From the NCBI GenBank assembly GCA_947599995.1, contig CANQFW010000008.1, positions 1 through 28,277 on the forward strand: a DNA stretch of 28,277 nucleotides, written 5' to 3'. A program made the translations under genes and the position numbers. Source of the DNA: an uncultured Clostridia bacterium. GTDB lineage: Bacteria > Bacillota > Clostridia > TANB77 > CAG-508. The notes beneath the pieces are model-generated. The model worked only from the letters and a program-made list of their open reading frames with translations. It searched no databases and was not told where the DNA came from. Shown here one piece after another: positions 1 through 8,895 of this stretch (its first letter is position 1; every line of letters starts with the position of its first letter).

Positions 1-96
1 AAATTTTTTTGTAAAATTATAAAAAGTGTTTTATAATTATTTGATATATAGATAAGGTATTTTTTGCTAGTGTTTTTATAAAGAGGGAGAAGAGTT

Positions 97-366
97 ATGG
101 GACAGAATATTATCATTTTTTTACTTTGTATTGGTTTTATTTTTGTTTTTGGGCGAATTTTGGTATTACCCATAAAGAAGATAATGAAACTTATTGCCAA
201 TTCCTTTTTAGGTGGAATATTGATTTTTGTTATTAATTGCATAAGTGGGGCTTTTGGAAATTTTTATATAGGAATTAATATTTGGACTTCTTTAATTGTT
301 GGTATTTTGGGGGTTCCTGGTGCTGTCATGCTTATCTTTATTAAGATTTTTATTGTGAAAGGGTAA
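97..366 (+). CDS. bofA: BofA-family protein (pro-sigma-K processing inhibitor type)
   Basis: This is an 89-residue protein made almost entirely of hydrophobic segments, about 3-20, 35-52 and 60-86. The central NSFLGG motif, a following VIN, and the C-terminal pattern IGINIWTSLIVGILGVPG match the BofA family, whose usual length is about 80-90 residues. In Bacillus, BofA sits in the outer forespore membrane and holds the SpoIVFB protease inactive until the engulfed forespore signals. Many Clostridia keep a homologue without the full pathway, so the exact role here is inferred. The ATG at 97 follows a GGGAGAAG ribosome binding site. A recR or dnaX neighbour, usual for this gene, would lie upstream of the window and cannot be checked. 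Confidence 0.82.
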   Translation: MGQNIIIFLLCIGFIFVFGRILVLPIKKIMKLIANSFLGGILIFVINCISGAFGNFYIGINIWTSLIVGILGVPGAVMLIFIKIFIVKG

Positions 367-416
367 CTAGTTCTTAATGGTTAAGTTATGAGTTTAAGAA
401 AATATAGAAAAAAATA

Positions 417-445
417 TTGAAAAAAAACTTAAGTTATGGTATAAC
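417..445 (+). promoter_or_regulatory. Sigma-A-like promoter for prpC-prkC
   Basis: TTGAAA at 417-422 and TATAAC at 440-445 are separated by 17 bases and lie about 35 bases before the prpC start. A GAGGTG ribosome binding site follows at 468-473. This would drive the phosphatase-kinase pair. Confidence 0.6.
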
Positions 446-478
446 ATAGTTGATAAAAAAACGAGAAGAGGTGAAACT

Positions 479-1216
479 ATGGTAAAGGCCTATGCTAAGT
501 CCGATGTAGGAAAGGCAAGAGAAATAAACCAGGATTCGTATTATATAACAAATGATCAATTTAATGACATACAAATTTTTATATTAGCAGACGGAATGGG
601 CGGATGTAATGCGGGAGAAGTTGCAAGTAAGACTGCTGTAACATGTACAAAAAGTTATATAGAAAACAATATAAATGATACTCCAAAGGACAAAGAAAGT
701 CTAATACAATTGATAGCAAGCAGTATGGAATATGCAAATATGGTGATTTATGAAAAAGCTTTAGAAAATAAGGAATATGAAGGAATGGGAACAACTTTAG
801 AGGTATGTTTAATATATAGAAATAGAGCATACATTGGACACGTGGGAGATAGTAGAATTTATAGAATTAGAAAAGACATAATAAGAAAATTGACTCGAGA
901 CCATAGTTATGTACAAAAGTTGGTTGAAGAAGGGACCATTACGAATGAAGAAGCGGAGGTTCACCCAAAAAAGAATATGCTTATGAAGGCTTTAGGATGC
1001 AACGCTTTTGTTGAGCCAGATGTTATGGTTAGAGGATTTATGAAAGAAGATACCCTAGTTATATGTTCAGATGGATTAACTAATATGGTAAAGGTGCAAG
1101 ATATTTTTGATTTAGTTAAAGCAAATTTTGAAACTGCACCAAAAGAATTGGTTGATTTAGCAAATAAAAATGGTGGTCTAGATAATATAACTATAATTAC
1201 AATAAAAAACTTATAA
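479..1216 (+). CDS. prpC: PP2C-family serine/threonine protein phosphatase
   Basis: This 245-residue PPM/PP2C phosphatase would remove phosphate from Ser/Thr residues of proteins phosphorylated by the adjacent PrkC kinase. Metal-binding and catalytic motifs are intact: REINQD (14-19), ADGMGG (37-42), GMGTT, GHVGDSR (120-126), the flap region beginning TRDHS, CSDG (196-199) and GGLDN (232-236). The length is typical of bacterial stand-alone PrpC/Stp (about 240-255). It lies 30 bases before prkC, the standard phosphatase-kinase pairing, and both probably share the promoter at 417-445. No membrane segment is present, so it is cytoplasmic. Confidence 0.95.
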   Translation: MVKAYAKSDVGKAREINQDSYYITNDQFNDIQIFILADGMGGCNAGEVASKTAVTCTKSYIENNINDTPKDKESLIQLIASSMEYANMVIYEKALENKEYEGMGTTLEVCLIYRNRAYIGHVGDSRIYRIRKDIIRKLTRDHSYVQKLVEEGTITNEEAEVHPKKNMLMKALGCNAFVEPDVMVRGFMKEDTLVICSDGLTNMVKVQDIFDLVKANFETAPKELVDLANKNGGLDNITIITIKNL

Positions 1217-1246
1217 AAAAACATTCATAAGGAAAGGAATGTAAAA

Positions 1247-3247
1247 ATGAATTTAGAGGGAAGATTATTAGGAAACAGATATGAAATTATAGAGAAAATA
1301 GGAAATGGTGGCATGGCCATGGTATACAAGGCTAAATGTCATGTTCTAAACAGATTTGTAGCAGTAAAAATACTAAGAGATGAATTTACAACAGATGAAG
1401 AATTTATAAAAAGATTTGAAGTTGAAGCACAAGCTGCAGCTAGTATAACCCATCCTAATATAGTATCGGTGTATGATGTTGGGAGAGAAGGAAATCTTTA
1501 TTATATTGTAATGGAACTTATTCGTGGGAAGACCTTAAAGGAAATAATTGTAGAAGAAGAGGGCCCACTTCCATGGAAATGGTCGGTAAATATTGCAATT
1601 CAAATAGCATCTGCATTAGATGTAGCACATAAAAATAATATTGTACATAGAGACATAAAACCTCACAACATAATAATAACAGAAGACGGAATAGCAAAGG
1701 TAACAGATTTTGGAATAGCAAAAGCAGTTTCAAACTCAACAATGACAGCCTTTGGAACGACAATTGGGTCTGTACACTATTTTTCACCTGAACATGCAAG
1801 GGGTGGATATACGGATGCTAAATCTGATTTATACTCTTTAGGTGTGGTTATGTACGAAATGTTAACAGGAAAGGTTCCTTTTGATGCAGATACTCCTGTT
1901 TCAGTAGCATTAAAGCATATGCAGGAAGAACCAATAGAACCAATCGAAATAAATGAAAAAGTTCCTAACGCATTAAACGATATAATCTTAAAAGCTATGA
2001 GAAAAGACTCGAGTCTACGTTATCAAAGTGCTACTGCTATGCTATATGACTTAAATAAAGCATTAAAAGACCCAGAAGGTGATTTTGTAGATAATGATGA
2101 CTATACCGAAGATTCTCCAACACAAAAAATATCTACAGAAGAAATAGAAGAAGCTGCTAAAAAAACAAGAGGACACAATGGAAAAAATAATTTTATTAAA
2201 GAGCATAAAACTCTTTCAATAATTATAGGTATAATTTTATTATTTGCATTAAGCTTAGGAGGAACACTTGCATATTTAAATATTACTGTTCCCAAAGAAA
2301 CGGAAGTTCCAAATTTGGTAGGTGTAAGTAAAGAAGAAGCTAAAAAACAAGTAGAAGATAGAAAATTAGTTTTTGAGGTTGAAAAAGAAGAATATAATAG
2401 CGAATATGCTGAAGGATATATAATTTCACAAGATCCAAATTACAGAGATAACTTGAATGTCAAAGAAGGATCAACAGTAAAAGTTACTGTAAGTCTTGGA
2501 ATAGAAGAAACTACAGTTCCAAAAGTTACAGGAATGAGTGAGAAAGATGCGACAACCGCTTTAGAGGATGCAAAACTAAAATATGAAATTGTTGAAGAAA
2601 CAAGCAAAAAGGTAGAAGCAGGATATGTAATAAGTCAAGAAACAACGGCTGGAACTAAAGTTTACGCAGGAGATATTGTGCGAATTCATGTAAGTAAAGG
2701 ACCTGATCTAGCTGAAGTTGTATCTGTAATAGAAAAAAGTGAAGAAGAAGCTAAAAAGACATTGACAGATATGGGGCTAAAAGTAAATGTTTTATATGAA
2801 GAAGATGCGACTAAAAATAACGGAATAGTTTTAAAACAAAGTATAAATGCAGGAGAAAAAGTTGAAAAAGATTCTACAGTAACAATTACTGTAAATAAAA
2901 TTTTGGAAACAAAATCTGCAACTCTTACAGTAAATATTAAGTCATTACTTGGAGGAAAGGTAGAATATGAAAATGTAGGTGATAATACTATTTCTTCATC
3001 AAATACAACAAATACTACAGGTAATGGAACAAATAATAATGCATCTAAAAAGGTAAAGAATGTTAAAGTTAAAATAGTCGTTGGAGGAGATACAGTTTAT
3101 AACGATTCAATTGACCCAACAACAACTAGCTTAATTCAATCAATATCTGGAAAAGGTACAGTAACGGTTAAAGTTTATGTGGACGATGTATTGAAGTCGA
3201 CTAAAGATATAAACTTGAATACTACTGATAAGGTTACAATAGAATAA
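1247..3247 (+). CDS. prkC: PASTA-domain serine/threonine protein kinase
   Basis: This 666-residue membrane kinase senses muropeptides or lipid II through extracellular PASTA repeats and controls growth, germination and cell-wall metabolism in relatives. The N-terminal kinase domain has a glycine loop IGNGGMA starting at about 18, catalytic Lys41 (VAVKIL), HRDIKPHN with Asp136, DFG at 154-156 and the activation-loop motif GSVHYFSPEHARG. One transmembrane helix spans about 322-345. Three PASTA repeats follow at about 350-420, 421-486 and 487-552. The last 110 residues contain a Ser/Thr/Asn-rich linker and a further beta-rich segment. The gene follows prpC directly. The GTPase gene rsgA/cpgA that usually comes next is absent; a hairpin and rpe follow instead. 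Confidence 0.95.
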   Translation: MNLEGRLLGNRYEIIEKIGNGGMAMVYKAKCHVLNRFVAVKILRDEFTTDEEFIKRFEVEAQAAASITHPNIVSVYDVGREGNLYYIVMELIRGKTLKEIIVEEEGPLPWKWSVNIAIQIASALDVAHKNNIVHRDIKPHNIIITEDGIAKVTDFGIAKAVSNSTMTAFGTTIGSVHYFSPEHARGGYTDAKSDLYSLGVVMYEMLTGKVPFDADTPVSVALKHMQEEPIEPIEINEKVPNALNDIILKAMRKDSSLRYQSATAMLYDLNKALKDPEGDFVDNDDYTEDSPTQKISTEEIEEAAKKTRGHNGKNNFIKEHKTLSIIIGIILLFALSLGGTLAYLNITVPKETEVPNLVGVSKEEAKKQVEDRKLVFEVEKEEYNSEYAEGYIISQDPNYRDNLNVKEGSTVKVTVSLGIEETTVPKVTGMSEKDATTALEDAKLKYEIVEETSKKVEAGYVISQETTAGTKVYAGDIVRIHVSKGPDLAEVVSVIEKSEEEAKKTLTDMGLKVNVLYEEDATKNNGIVLKQSINAGEKVEKDSTVTITVNKILETKSATLTVNIKSLLGGKVEYENVGDNTISSSNTTNTTGNGTNNNASKKVKNVKVKIVVGGDTVYNDSIDPTTTSLIQSISGKGTVTVKVYVDDVLKSTKDINLNTTDKVTIE

Positions 3248-3276
3248 AAGAAACTTACAATAATAAGTCTATATAG

Positions 3277-3314
3277 AAAGTGGTATGAATTAACTTGTTG
3301 TTTCATACCACTTT
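3277..3314 (+). terminator. Hairpin terminator after prkC
   Basis: A perfect 13-bp inverted repeat (AAAGTGGTATGAA at 3277-3289, its complement at 3302-3314) has an 11-base loop and is followed by ATTTAAAA. The U-run is short, so termination may be partial before rpe. Confidence 0.6.
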
Positions 3315-3341
3315 ATTTAAAAATTGAAAGGATGGATTTTT

Positions 3342-4001
3342 ATGACAGAAATTTCAACGTCACTATTAAATATAGAAAAAGGTAAAGAAACGGAAATAAT
3401 TTTAAATTTGGAAAAAGCAAAAACAGATTATTTTCACATAGATGTAATGGATGGAAAATTTGTACAAAAAAACACCTATGATAAAACAAGAGAAATATCA
3501 GAATATATTAAAAGAATATCAAATTTGCCTCAAGATGTTCATTTGATGGTAGAAAATGTAAAGAATGCTATAAATGATTTTGCATCAGTTGAGCCAAATA
3601 TTATAACTTTTCATTTAGAGGCCTGCAAGGATGAGAATGAAGTTATAGAGTTAATAAATATGATTAAAGAAAATCACATTAAAGTTGGAATTGCAATAAA
3701 ACCAAATACTTCAGTTGAAGAGCTATTTAAGTTTTTACCATATATACATATGTGTTTAATTATGACTGTTGAACCTGGAAAGGGAGGACAAACTCTAATT
3801 TCGGATATGGTTGAAAAGATTAGTATATTGAAGAAATATATAATGGAAAATAACTTGGAGATTGATATAGAGGCCGATGGAGGAATTAATTTGGCTACTT
3901 GTGAAAAAGTGAAATCTGCAGGAGCGAATATTTTGGTATCAGGCACAGCTATTTTAATGGCCAGAAATTATGCAAATATAATTGAAGAAATGAAGAAATA
4001 G
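3342..4001 (+). CDS. rpe: Ribulose-phosphate 3-epimerase
   Basis: This 219-residue TIM-barrel enzyme interconverts ribulose 5-phosphate and xylulose 5-phosphate in the pentose phosphate pathway. Family motifs are FHIDVMDGKFV (metal-ligand His32 and Asp34), DVHLMV with His67, FHLEA, and EADGG with Asp179. The phosphate-loop region reads VEPGKGGQ, against the more usual GFGGQ. The usual proline in the FVPN motif is replaced (FVQKN), so the protein is somewhat divergent but keeps the catalytic residues. I place the start at the ATG at 3342 because GAAAGGATGG lies just before it. An upstream TTG at 3324 would overlap that site and add only six residues. It follows prkC with rsgA missing from the usual order. 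Confidence 0.9.
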   Translation: MTEISTSLLNIEKGKETEIILNLEKAKTDYFHIDVMDGKFVQKNTYDKTREISEYIKRISNLPQDVHLMVENVKNAINDFASVEPNIITFHLEACKDENEVIELINMIKENHIKVGIAIKPNTSVEELFKFLPYIHMCLIMTVEPGKGGQTLISDMVEKISILKKYIMENNLEIDIEADGGINLATCEKVKSAGANILVSGTAILMARNYANIIEEMKK

Positions 4002-4040
4002 TTTTCGTTTTAATTAATTAAAAGAAAGGTGGCGATTTTT

Positions 4041-4883
4041 ATGATAATAAAAGAATTAATGAATCAAGGTGTTATAATGCTAAAAAATGAAAATATAGAA
4101 AGTCCAAAGGTTAAAGCAAGGATAGTTTTAGAACATACTTTAAAAAAGACAAGGGAATATCTAATTGTTTATGACAATAAAGAAGTTACTCCAAAAGATA
4201 GAGATGAATATGTAAGAAATATAAAAAGATTAATTCATGGAGAACCACTTCAATACATAACAGGGATACAAGAATTTATGAAGCTAAAATTTTTAGTCAA
4301 TAAAAATGTTCTAATTCCAAGACAAGATACAGAGATCCTTGTAGAAGAAGTTATAAAAATTGCCAAAAATATTGAAAGACCAGAAATTCTTGACCTATGT
4401 ACGGGTAGTGGCGCAATAGCCGTTTCTTTAGCAAAGTATGTTAAAGAGGCAAAAATCACTGCTGTGGATATAAGTATTGGAGCTCTGGAAGTAGCTAAAA
4501 AGAATGCTAAATTTAATGGTGTATCTAAAAGCATAGAATTTATTCAATCAGATATGTTTATAAAATTGAAAAATAGAAAATATGATATTATTGTTTCAAA
4601 TCCACCATATATTCCAACAATGGATATAAAAAACTTGCCAAAGGATGTTCAAAAAGAACCGATAATTGCTTTAAATGGAGGGAAAAATGGTCTAAACTTT
4701 TATAAAGAAATTGTTAAAGAGGGGGTTAAATTTTTGAAGAAAGGCGGATATATTTGCTTGGAAATAGGGTATGATCAAAAAAAGAAAGTATGTGATATTA
4801 TAGAACATGCAAAAATCTATAATGGTACGTATTGTAAGAAAGATCTGTATGAAAATGATAGAGTGGTTGTAACTAAATTTTAA
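4041..4883 (+). CDS. prmC: Release factor glutamine methyltransferase
   Basis: This 280-residue protein N5-methylates the Gln of the GGQ motif in release factors RF1 and RF2, which is needed for efficient peptide release. The N-terminal helical PrmC domain is followed by a Rossmann methyltransferase fold with LDLCTGSGAIA at about 117-127 and the signature NPPY at 187-190, then a typical EIGYDQ segment. The ATG at 4041 is preferred because AAAGAAAGGTGG precedes it; an upstream GTG at 4029 lies inside that site. The frequent partner prfA (RF1) is not adjacent. The gene lies 39 bases after rpe and probably shares its transcript. Confidence 0.94.
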   Translation: MIIKELMNQGVIMLKNENIESPKVKARIVLEHTLKKTREYLIVYDNKEVTPKDRDEYVRNIKRLIHGEPLQYITGIQEFMKLKFLVNKNVLIPRQDTEILVEEVIKIAKNIERPEILDLCTGSGAIAVSLAKYVKEAKITAVDISIGALEVAKKNAKFNGVSKSIEFIQSDMFIKLKNRKYDIIVSNPPYIPTMDIKNLPKDVQKEPIIALNGGKNGLNFYKEIVKEGVKFLKKGGYICLEIGYDQKKKVCDIIEHAKIYNGTYCKKDLYENDRVVVTKF

Positions 4884-4890
4884 AAAAAGC

Positions 4891-4919
4891 TTGTGTTTTT
4901 TAGGGTTTAAATATATAAT
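4891..4919 (+). promoter_or_regulatory. Sigma-A-like promoter for pta
   Basis: TTGTGT at 4891-4896 and TATAAT at 4914-4919 have a 17-base spacer. A strong AAGGAGG ribosome binding site follows before the pta ATG. Confidence 0.55.
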
Positions 4920-4947
4920 ATAAGAAAAAATTAAGGAGGCAAAATAA

Positions 4948-5949
4948 ATGTCATTTATAGAAGATGCAAAACAAAGGGCAAAAAAAAATATAAAGACAAT
5001 AATACTTCCAGAGTCAGAAGATAAAAGAGTACTTATGGCAGCCGAAAAAGTTAAAAAAGAAGGATTTGCAAAAATAATTCTACTTGGAAAACAAGAAAAG
5101 ATAAATGAAGATGCGACAAAATATAAAGTGGATTTATCAGATGTAGAAATAATAAATCCAGAAAAATATTCTAAAAGGGAACAGTATGCTAAAGAACTTT
5201 ATGAACTAAGAAAATCGAAAGGGATGACATTAGAAGAGGCAAAAAAATTAATTTTGGACCCAATATATTTTGGAATGATGATGTTAAAAGATGAAAAATC
5301 AATAGCAGATGGATTAGTTTCAGGAGCTTGTCATTCTACAGCAGATACATTAAGACCTGCTCTTCAGATCCTAAAGACAGCACCAGGTACAAAACTTGTT
5401 TCAGCATTTTTTATTATGTGTGTTCCGGATTGTAAATATGGAGAAAATGGAACGTTTGTATTTGGAGATTGCGGATTAAATGTAAATCCAACAGCAGATG
5501 AACTTTCAGAAATTGCTATTTCGTCGTCGGAAAGTTTTAAGTGCCTAGTTCAGAAAGAGCCTAAAGTTGCAATGCTTTCATATTCTACATATGGAAGTGC
5601 AAAATCGGATTTGACACAAAAAGTGCTTGATGCAACAAATTTAGCAAAAGAAAAAAATAGAGAATTAGCAATAGATGGAGAACTGCAATTAGATAGTGCA
5701 ATAGTGCCAGAAATTGCGAAGTCAAAAGCCCCAGAAAGTAATATAGCAGGTAATGCAAATGTTTTAATATTTCCAAACTTAGATGCAGGAAATATTGGAT
5801 ACAAGCTAGTACAAAGGTTAGCAAAAGCAGAGGCGTATGGACCATTATGCCAAGGAATAGCAAAGCCTGTAAATGATTTATCTCGAGGGTGTTCAGTTGA
5901 AGATATTGTCGGAGTTGTTGCTATAACTGCAATTCAAGCTCAACACTAA
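4948..5949 (+). CDS. pta: Phosphate acetyltransferase
   Basis: This 333-residue enzyme converts acetyl-CoA and phosphate to acetyl phosphate and CoA, the first step of acetate formation with ATP gain. The N-terminus (IILPESEDKRVLMAAEKV), the SADGLVSG-like segment (IADGLVSGACHSTADTLRPAL), and the C-terminal blocks GELQLDSAIVP, NVLIFPNLDAGNIGYKLVQR and GPLCQGIAKPVNDLSRGC are typical of the short PTA_PTB form. The length matches clostridial Pta (about 330). The usual partner ackA does not follow; tdk does. The gene has its own promoter and an AAGGAGG site, so expression is probably strong. Confidence 0.95.
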   Translation: MSFIEDAKQRAKKNIKTIILPESEDKRVLMAAEKVKKEGFAKIILLGKQEKINEDATKYKVDLSDVEIINPEKYSKREQYAKELYELRKSKGMTLEEAKKLILDPIYFGMMMLKDEKSIADGLVSGACHSTADTLRPALQILKTAPGTKLVSAFFIMCVPDCKYGENGTFVFGDCGLNVNPTADELSEIAISSSESFKCLVQKEPKVAMLSYSTYGSAKSDLTQKVLDATNLAKEKNRELAIDGELQLDSAIVPEIAKSKAPESNIAGNANVLIFPNLDAGNIGYKLVQRLAKAEAYGPLCQGIAKPVNDLSRGCSVEDIVGVVAITAIQAQH

Positions 5950-6024
5950 GAAAAACAGTATTAATTAAAAATGTTAAATAAAAAAATATAATTTTTGACT
6001 TACAAAGGAGTGAAACTTAATAAA

Positions 6025-6573
6025 ATGGGAGATATAAATGTATTTTCTGGACCGATGAAATGTGGTAAGAGTGAACAAATTATAAATGAATTTACAAAAC
6101 ACCAAATTGCAGGGAAAAAAGCAATGATGTTTAAGCCCAAAATAGATGACAGGGCAGGTGAAACGTTAGTTGCGTCAAGAAATGGAAGAAAAATTAATGC
6201 AATTAATATTGAAAAAATAGAGGAACTAGAAGATTATGATACAGATGTATTTTTTATAGATGAGTTTCAATTCCTTAAGGGAAATATTGATACAATTGAA
6301 AATTTAGCAACTAAAGGGAAAAAATTTTACATAGCAGGACTGAATTTGACAGCAGAGAAAAAGCCATTTGGAAAAATGGGAGATTTATTGTGTATTTCTG
6401 ATAATGTTAAGATGATGACTTCAATTTGTGAGGTATGCAAAAATGATAATGCTATATTTTCGTATTATAAAGGCAAGAAAAATTGTGATATAGAAATTGG
6501 AGACGCAAAATATATACCAGTATGTAGACATTGTTATGAAAAATTAAATAAAGGAAATACTATCTTTTATTAA
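6025..6573 (+). CDS. tdk: Thymidine kinase (type II)
   Basis: This 182-residue salvage enzyme phosphorylates thymidine with ATP. The P-loop GPMKCGKS is at 9-16 (family consensus GPMFSGKS), the Walker B/catalytic block IDEFQF has Asp79 and Glu80, and the lasso zinc site has CEVC (135, 138) and CRHC (167, 170). I choose the ATG at 6025, with AAAGGAGTGA 11-14 bases upstream. A TTG at 5995 would precede that site and is unlikely. The frame remains open for about 40 codons after the stop, up to 6696, but has no start codon or ribosome binding site. Confidence 0.92.
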   Translation: MGDINVFSGPMKCGKSEQIINEFTKHQIAGKKAMMFKPKIDDRAGETLVASRNGRKINAINIEKIEELEDYDTDVFFIDEFQFLKGNIDTIENLATKGKKFYIAGLNLTAEKKPFGKMGDLLCISDNVKMMTSICEVCKNDNAIFSYYKGKKNCDIEIGDAKYIPVCRHCYEKLNKGNTIFY

Positions 6574-6699
6574 ATTGATTTACAGACCTTAGAAATTCCA
6601 AAGAAAGATTATATTCATATAAAAATAGAGGATAACATCACAATAAATACAAAAGTATTTAACAGAGTAAAGATAATATCATATATTTATAATTAAAAT

Positions 6700-6720
6700 G
6701 TCAGCACAAGCTGACTTTTT
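6700..6720 (+). terminator. Rho-independent terminator after tdk
   Basis: The stem GTCAGC (6700-6705), loop ACAA and stem GCTGAC (6710-6715) are followed directly by TTTTT. It closes the pta-tdk region and isolates disA. Confidence 0.8.
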
Positions 6721-6794
6721 CTATATTCTTTAGACTACCTTACAATTTTAAAACCTTAAATATTAACTTTTTTAAATATTTTCTATAAAACACA

Positions 6795-6821
6795 TTGACA
6801 GTCAAAAAAAATTGTTATAAT
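6795..6821 (+). promoter_or_regulatory. Promoter for disA
   Basis: A consensus TTGACA at 6795-6800 is followed by overlapping TATAAT hexamers at 6816-6821 and 6821-6826. The spacers would be 15 or 20 bases, neither ideal. It is the only promoter-like site between the tdk terminator and disA. Confidence 0.5.
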
Positions 6822-6856
6822 ATAATAAAGTACAAAAAAGGAAGGAGCATAATAAA

Positions 6857-7933
6857 TTGAGACAAAAAAAGAATGACAAAATACTAGATATATTAAAAAA
6901 GATAGCTCCAGGAACAACAATAAGAGAAGGATTGGATAACATACTGAAAGCAAGGACAGGAGCATTAATATTATTTACAGACAATGATGAAGTATTACAC
7001 AAATTGGTAGATGGTGGTTTTTTTATAAATGAAGACTATTCATCATCAAAGTTATATGAACTTGCCAAGATGGATGGCGCAATAGTATTAAGTGAGGACA
7101 TGAAAAAAATATTATATGCAAATGCACAGCTTATTCCATCAAGTGAAATAACGACAATAGAAACTGGTACAAGACATAGAACTGCAGAAAGAACCGCAAA
7201 ACAAACAGGAGAACTTGTAATTAGCATTTCTCAAAGAAGAAACATTATTACAATATTTAAAGAAAATGAACGCTACATTTTAGAAGATACTGAAGTAGTT
7301 TTAAACAAAGCAAATCAAGCAATAAAAACATTAGAAAAATACAAAAAAGTATTTGACAGCAAACTAAATATTTTAAATGAATATGAATTTAACGATATTG
7401 TAACATTGGATAATGTAATTGGTGTAGTTCAAAGAGCAGAAATGGTAATGCAAATTGTTGAAGAAATTCAAAGGCAAGTTGCAGAATTAGGTGAGGACGG
7501 ACGATTGGTTAGTATGCAACTAGAACAATTAATAGGTGGAATAGAAAAAGAAGAAATGCTTATTGTAAAAGATTATGCTCTAAAAGATAATATTTCACCA
7601 GAAAAAATGGTAGAAGAACTTGCAAATCTCGAATATGAAGAGCTATTAAAAGAAATGAATTTTGCTAAAATATTAGGATATGAAAGTTTTGAAAATTATG
7701 AAGAGGTCAATGTTTACCCTAGAGGATATAGAATTCTAAATAAAATTCCAAGAATGCCATCAAATATTGTAGAAAACCTAGTACAAGACTTTGGATCACT
7801 TGAGCACATAATTAGTGCAAGTTTAGAAGATTTAGACAAAGTAGAAGGAATTGGGGAGGTAAGAGCTAAAAATATAAAAAGGTCCTTAAAAAGAATGCAA
7901 GAACAATTTGTATTTGATAATATATTAGCTTAA
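6857..7933 (+). CDS. disA: DNA integrity scanning diadenylate cyclase DisA
   Basis: This 358-residue protein makes the second messenger cyclic di-AMP from two ATP and scans DNA for branched structures; binding to Holliday-like junctions lowers its activity. The DAC domain has the catalytic DGA at 73-75 and GTRHR at 104-108. A helical linker follows, and the C-terminal helix-hairpin-helix DNA-binding part carries KVEGIGEVRAKNIK at about 330. The length matches the family (about 355-360). The start is the TTG at 6857, with GGAAGGAG at a good distance; no ATG is available nearby. The usual partner radA is not adjacent. A cyclophilin gene follows. Confidence 0.96.
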   Translation: MRQKKNDKILDILKKIAPGTTIREGLDNILKARTGALILFTDNDEVLHKLVDGGFFINEDYSSSKLYELAKMDGAIVLSEDMKKILYANAQLIPSSEITTIETGTRHRTAERTAKQTGELVISISQRRNIITIFKENERYILEDTEVVLNKANQAIKTLEKYKKVFDSKLNILNEYEFNDIVTLDNVIGVVQRAEMVMQIVEEIQRQVAELGEDGRLVSMQLEQLIGGIEKEEMLIVKDYALKDNISPEKMVEELANLEYEELLKEMNFAKILGYESFENYEEVNVYPRGYRILNKIPRMPSNIVENLVQDFGSLEHIISASLEDLDKVEGIGEVRAKNIKRSLKRMQEQFVFDNILA

Positions 7934-7997
7934 AAAAGGTGTATAGGTATACCTTTACTAAAAAACCTAAATATAATTTATACAAGGAAGAGATAAA

Positions 7998-8831
7998 ATG
8001 AAAATTGAGAAAATAAGTTTAATTTGTAAAATAATAGTAATAGTTTTAATAATTGCATTAATAGGAGCAATTTGCTATGGATACTATAAAAAAGCTACAC
8101 AAAATGTACAAAATCCTATAGTAACGATGGAAGTAGAAAACTATGGGACTGTAAAGATAGAGTTGTATCCAGATTTAGCTCCACAGACAGTAGCTAATTT
8201 TGTAAAACTTGCTAATAATGGATTTTATAACGGGCTAAAATTTCATAGAGTAATAAAAGAATTCATGATACAAGGTGGAGACCCAAATGGTGATGGAACT
8301 GGACTTCCAAAACTTAGTGATTTAAATAAAGATATAGAAAAAGACTCAGCAGATGATAAAGAATATTGTATTACAGGAGAATTTGCAGATAATGGATATG
8401 AAAATAATAATCTAAATCTAACAGCAGGAACAATTGCAATGGCAAGATCTGACTATACTTCATATTCATCAACACTTGCAAAAGAATCATATAATTCAGG
8501 AGGTTCACAATTCTTTATTATGACCACAGATGATTATACAGGGTTAAGTGGAAAATATGCAGGATTTGGTAAAGTAATAGAAGGGATGGATGTTATCAAT
8601 TCTATAGCAAATGTTGAGGTTAAGGCCAACCAAGATGAGACCACAGAGGGTGAAAACGCAGAAGAAGCATCAACTGATGAAGCAGAAGTCTCAACTCCGG
8701 TGGAAGATGTAAAAATATCTTCAATATCTGTTGATACTTTTGGCACAGATTATGGAATGCCAGAAACTTTAGATGTATTTAATTATATGCAATGGTTATA
8801 TAGCTTATATGGATTACAATATGAACAGTAA
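7998..8831 (+). CDS. Membrane-anchored cyclophilin-type peptidyl-prolyl isomerase
   Basis: This 277-residue protein has an uncleaved signal-anchor at about 8-28 and a cyclophilin domain outside the membrane. Recognisable blocks are VKIELYPDLAPQTVANFV, FHRVIKEFMIQGGDPNGDGTG, GTIAMAR, SGGSQFFIM and AGFGKVIEGMDVI. These would catalyse proline isomerisation in exported proteins. The Cys near residue 25 does not fit a lipobox. Two insertions are notable: one between the GDPNGDG and GTIAMAR blocks, and an acidic Glu/Thr/Ser-rich stretch at about 210-235. A C-terminal tail rich in Tyr, Leu and Met follows. It lies 64 bases after disA. Confidence 0.9.
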   Translation: MKIEKISLICKIIVIVLIIALIGAICYGYYKKATQNVQNPIVTMEVENYGTVKIELYPDLAPQTVANFVKLANNGFYNGLKFHRVIKEFMIQGGDPNGDGTGLPKLSDLNKDIEKDSADDKEYCITGEFADNGYENNNLNLTAGTIAMARSDYTSYSSTLAKESYNSGGSQFFIMTTDDYTGLSGKYAGFGKVIEGMDVINSIANVEVKANQDETTEGENAEEASTDEAEVSTPVEDVKISSISVDTFGTDYGMPETLDVFNYMQWLYSLYGLQYEQ

Positions 8832-8864
8832 ATTATAAAAAAGTAAGTAATGTCACGATAAACT

Positions 8865-8895
8865 GTCCTTATAGTCTTAAAAAGATTATGAGGAC
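8865..8895. other. Long stem-loop upstream of the CobW-type gene
   Basis: A 14-bp stem (8865-8878 with 8882-8895) contains two G-U pairs and closes on an AAA loop. The flanking TAAAC and GTTTA could extend it across an internal loop. No U-run follows, so it is not a standard intrinsic terminator. It ends 48 bases before the GTPase start and could be an RNA processing or regulatory element. Confidence 0.5.

Noticed and set aside
7924..7965. Terminator between disA and the cyclophilin gene
   Set aside because: The imperfect repeat AAAGGTGTATA/TATACCTTT has a bulge, almost no loop and no T-run, so it was not called.
8018..8075. Lipoprotein signal on the cyclophilin
   Set aside because: The Cys after the hydrophobic segment is preceded by Ile, which does not fit a lipobox; a signal-anchor is more likely.
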